From: Planctomycetota bacterium
GTDB taxonomy: Bacteria > Planctomycetota > Planctomycetia > Pirellulales > Pirellulaceae
Assembly (NCBI GenBank): GCA_026692885.1
Contig: JAPLNJ010000939.1
Location: forward strand, 1-8,318
Length of the DNA stretch: 8,318 nucleotides
Direction of reading: 5' to 3'
Positions within the stretch are counted from its first letter, which is position 1, and each line of letters begins with the position of its first letter. A model generated the notes under the pieces. That model saw nothing but the letters and a program-made list of their open reading frames with translations. It was not told the origin of the DNA and searched no databases. Shown here one piece after another: positions 6,136 to 8,318 of the stretch. The translations under genes and the position numbers were made by a program.

Positions 6136-8133
6136 ATGAAAAATTTTTCCCGAGCCCTGCGTCTCACATTTCGTTATCGTCTAACACTGCTCGGCCTGAT
6201 CGCCTGTTCGTGCATGGTGGCCGTGTTCTGGGGAGGTAATATTGGGGCGTTGTACCCGATCGTGGAAGTTGCCTTCCAGGGCAAGACGCTCCAGGAATGG
6301 GCAGAGCAGAGCGTGGCCAAGGCGGCGGCGAAGTCGGCCGAGTTGGAGCAACAGATCCAACAACTGCAAACATCGCTGACCACGGCGCCGGAGGCCGAGC
6401 GACGACAGATCGCTTGTGACATCGATCTCAAACAGGCGCGTTTTACGGCCGAGCAAACCGCGCTGGCGACGGCGCGCTGGCTGCAACCTCAAATCAATCG
6501 CTACGTGCCCGCCGATGCGTTCCAGACAATTATCGTCATCGTCGCGATCTTGATGGTGGCTACGGTCGTCAAGAACTTCTTCATGTTCGGTAACGCGATG
6601 CTCGTTGAGCGGCTGATTCAGATGGTCGCGTTCGATTTACGCAAGGAGTTGTACCACCATAGTTTGCGGATGGACTTGAGCGAATTCGGCGAGCAGCGTA
6701 CCGGGACTCTGCTGGCCCGGTTCAACATCGACCTGGGGTACATTATGCAGGGTCTGAGCTGTCTGTACGGACGGGCGCTCCGCGAGCCGCTAAAAGGCTT
6801 GGTCTGCCTGGCCGGCGCCAGCTTCATTTGCTGGCGGCTCCTGCTGTTCTCTCTGCTGTTGACCCCCCTGGCTGCGCTGCTGATCCGGTCCTTGGCCGGC
6901 TCCCTCAAGCGGGCCAATCAGCGCGCGATGGAAGAGAATACGCAATTGATGGGGGTACTGTCGGAAGCATTCAGCGGCATGCAGACGGTCAAGGCGTTCA
7001 CGATGGAGAAGTACGAACGTCACCGCTTCCACAGAATCTCCAAGGAATGCCTGCGCAAGGCCATGAGAATCGTCTTCTACGACTCGCTGGCGAAGCCGGT
7101 CACCGAAATCCTGGGCATGGGTGTCGTGTTCATCGCCCTGATTGCCGGTGCCTACCTAGTGTTGAACCAGGAAACGCACATCGGGGGCATCCGGATGTGC
7201 GATCGGCCGCTCAGCGTGGCAGCCATCATGTGCTTCTTCGGCCTGCTCGTAGGCGCCAGCGATCCGGCCCGCAAATTGTCGGACGTATTCAGTGGAATCC
7301 AGGGCGGGATTGCCGCTGCCGATCGTCTTTATCCGGCCTTGGATCGCCAGCCGAAAATCTCGGATCCGCCCCAACCGCGTCCCCTTCCCAGACCCCATCA
7401 CCGACTGATCTTCGATCAGGTCAACTTCCACTATCACCCCGACCAACCGGTGTTGCGCGATATCGATTTGACGATCCCGTTTGGCGAGACGTTGTGCATC
7501 GTGGGGTCGAACGGGTGCGGCAAGACCACCTTGGTCAACATGCTGCCGCGATTCCATGATCCGGTCTCGGGGGTCGTGCGATTGGATGGCGTCGACCTGC
7601 GGGACGTACGCGTACGCGATCTGCGGCGACTGGTCGGCGTGGTGACTCAGCAGACCCTGCTGTTCGACGATACGGTCTTCAACAACATCCGCTACGGTTC
7701 GCTGAGCGCCTCGCGGGAAGAAGTGATCGAGGCCGCCAATCAGGCTCACGCCCACCGTTTCATTGAGGACAAGCTGGAACGCGGCTACGACACCATCGTC
7801 GGCCCCGGAGGGAACCGGCTTTCCGGCGGCCAACGCCAACGGCTCTCGCTGGCGCGGGCCATCCTCCGCAATCCGGACATCCTGATCCTGGACGAAGCGA
7901 CCAGCCAAATTGACGTCGAAAGCGAGCAACTGATCCACAAAGCTTTGGAACACTTCGTCTGCAATCGCACGGCAATCATCATCACCCATCGGCTGTCGAC
8001 GCTCGAACTGGCCGATCGAATTATGGTCATGGAGGGCGGCCGAATCATCGATTTGGGAACCCACGACGAACTGATCCGGCGATGCGATATCTACCAGCGT
8101 CTCCGCGAGATTCAATTCCGCCAATCCGCATAG
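6136..8133 (+). CDS. ABC exporter half-transporter with a coiled-coil extracytoplasmic insert
   Basis: Inner-membrane exporter, expected to work as a dimer, of the MsbA/lipid-exporter-like type with membrane and ATPase domains in one chain; the substrate is unknown. Membrane helices are visible at about 16-38, 131-153, 221-235, 236-255, 322-343 and 361-373. The loop between helices 1 and 2 (about 50-128) is far longer than in MsbA and is rich in A, E, Q and K with heptad-like spacing (AELEQQIQQLQ), suggesting an outward-facing coiled-coil hairpin. The ATPase domain is complete: Walker A GSNGCGKTT (457-465), Q-loop Gln505, signature LSGGQ (562-566), Walker B ILILDE ending in Asp586-Glu587, D-loop SQID and switch His618. 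The ATG is the only sensible start because the next Met lies inside helix 1; no good Shine-Dalgarno site precedes it. The length of 665 residues exceeds the usual 580-600 because of the insert. It is divergent from the oxidoreductase gene; no partner transporter or membrane-fusion gene is visible. Confidence 0.93.
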   Translation: MKNFSRALRLTFRYRLTLLGLIACSCMVAVFWGGNIGALYPIVEVAFQGKTLQEWAEQSVAKAAAKSAELEQQIQQLQTSLTTAPEAERRQIACDIDLKQARFTAEQTALATARWLQPQINRYVPADAFQTIIVIVAILMVATVVKNFFMFGNAMLVERLIQMVAFDLRKELYHHSLRMDLSEFGEQRTGTLLARFNIDLGYIMQGLSCLYGRALREPLKGLVCLAGASFICWRLLLFSLLLTPLAALLIRSLAGSLKRANQRAMEENTQLMGVLSEAFSGMQTVKAFTMEKYERHRFHRISKECLRKAMRIVFYDSLAKPVTEILGMGVVFIALIAGAYLVLNQETHIGGIRMCDRPLSVAAIMCFFGLLVGASDPARKLSDVFSGIQGGIAAADRLYPALDRQPKISDPPQPRPLPRPHHRLIFDQVNFHYHPDQPVLRDIDLTIPFGETLCIVGSNGCGKTTLVNMLPRFHDPVSGVVRLDGVDLRDVRVRDLRRLVGVVTQQTLLFDDTVFNNIRYGSLSASREEVIEAANQAHAHRFIEDKLERGYDTIVGPGGNRLSGGQRQRLSLARAILRNPDILILDEATSQIDVESEQLIHKALEHFVCNRTAIIITHRLSTLELADRIMVMEGGRIIDLGTHDELIRRCDIYQRLREIQFRQSA

Positions 8134-8172
8134 CCGACTGACTTCGCTCAAGGCTGGTGGCGACGTATCTTT

Positions 8173-8206
8173 CCCCCACTTTACCAAGGGGGGATTAGGG
8201 GGGGGG
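8173..8206. repeat. G/C-run intergenic repeat, second family
   Basis: CCCCC (8173-8177) and GGGGGG (8188-8193) flank a short loop in which TT and AA can also pair. ATTA and a run of nine G (8198-8206) follow. The pattern CCCCC-TT-loop-AA-GGGGG-ATTAGGGGGG is a familiar dispersed bacterial intergenic repeat that translates as NPP-PPL-KGG-like peptides. This copy has an extra AC in the left arm. It lies 39 bases after the exporter stop codon and may define the mRNA 3' end, although no T-run follows. Confidence 0.5.
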
Positions 8207-8277
8207 TTGAGTATCGGGACGGCGTTGATCGTAACACTGCGAAATGCCGTCACTACTGGCTGGTTCCGTCCGAGAAG

Positions 8278-8298
8278 CTCCCGACGTAAGTCGGTGAG
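8278..8298. other. Small hairpin near the right edge
   Basis: CTCCCGAC (8278-8285) pairs with GTCGG-T-GAG (8290-8298), eight pairs with one bulged T, closed by a GTAA loop that would be a GNRA tetraloop in RNA. No gene overlaps it. It could be part of a third dispersed repeat family or a terminator for a gene outside the window; the sequence alone does not decide. Confidence 0.3.
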
Positions 8299-8318
8299 AG
8301 CAGTCCCGCCAATTCCTA

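Noticed and set aside
7156..8253. A 365-codon open frame on the - strand across the ABC exporter
   Set aside because: It mirrors the ATPase domain of a certain gene. Its composition is typical of antisense frames in GC-rich DNA, and its start lies in the dispersed repeat (NPPPNPPLVK).

Overview
The window is GC-rich chromosomal DNA from a bacterium. It most resembles a planctomycete of the Pirellula type. That is an inference from the mix of genes, the style of the intergenic repeats and the weak or absent Shine-Dalgarno site before one gene; no rRNA or lineage marker is present. I see no tRNA, rRNA, CRISPR array, insertion sequence, phage gene or recognisable defence system. Most of the content is ordinary housekeeping or accessory metabolism, and the more unusual signals lie between the genes.

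Layout, left to right. Positions 1-397 hold no certain gene; the left edge may contain the first 14 codons of a leftward gene. Two small membrane-protein genes follow on the + strand: a secreted or membrane-anchored DUF5684-like protein (398-967) and a three-helix protein of unknown function (1161-1523). The second lies only 19 bases before asnB (1543-3465), a glutamine-dependent asparagine synthetase with all key residues visible. After a 170-base gap containing a compact terminal-inverted-repeat element comes glgC (3636-4889), which makes ADP-glucose for glycogen. Its 3' end overlaps by 11 bases the end of a convergent gene for a zinc-free quinone oxidoreductase-like protein (4879-5871, - strand). 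A 264-base divergent region with a striking palindromic double repeat then separates that gene from a full-length ABC exporter half-transporter (6136-8133, + strand). The exporter has an unusual coiled-coil insert between its first two membrane helices. The last 185 bases hold a second family of G/C-run repeat and a small hairpin, with no gene.

How the genes work together: only the 120-residue membrane protein and asnB look like one transcription unit. asnB and glgC point the same way but are separated by the repeat element. The oxidoreductase and the ABC exporter are divergent and could share control through the palindromic repeats between them. I see no evidence for one new multi-gene system. 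The best leads are the 99-base element before glgC, the operator-like palindromes at 5976-6020, and the extracytoplasmic insert of the exporter.
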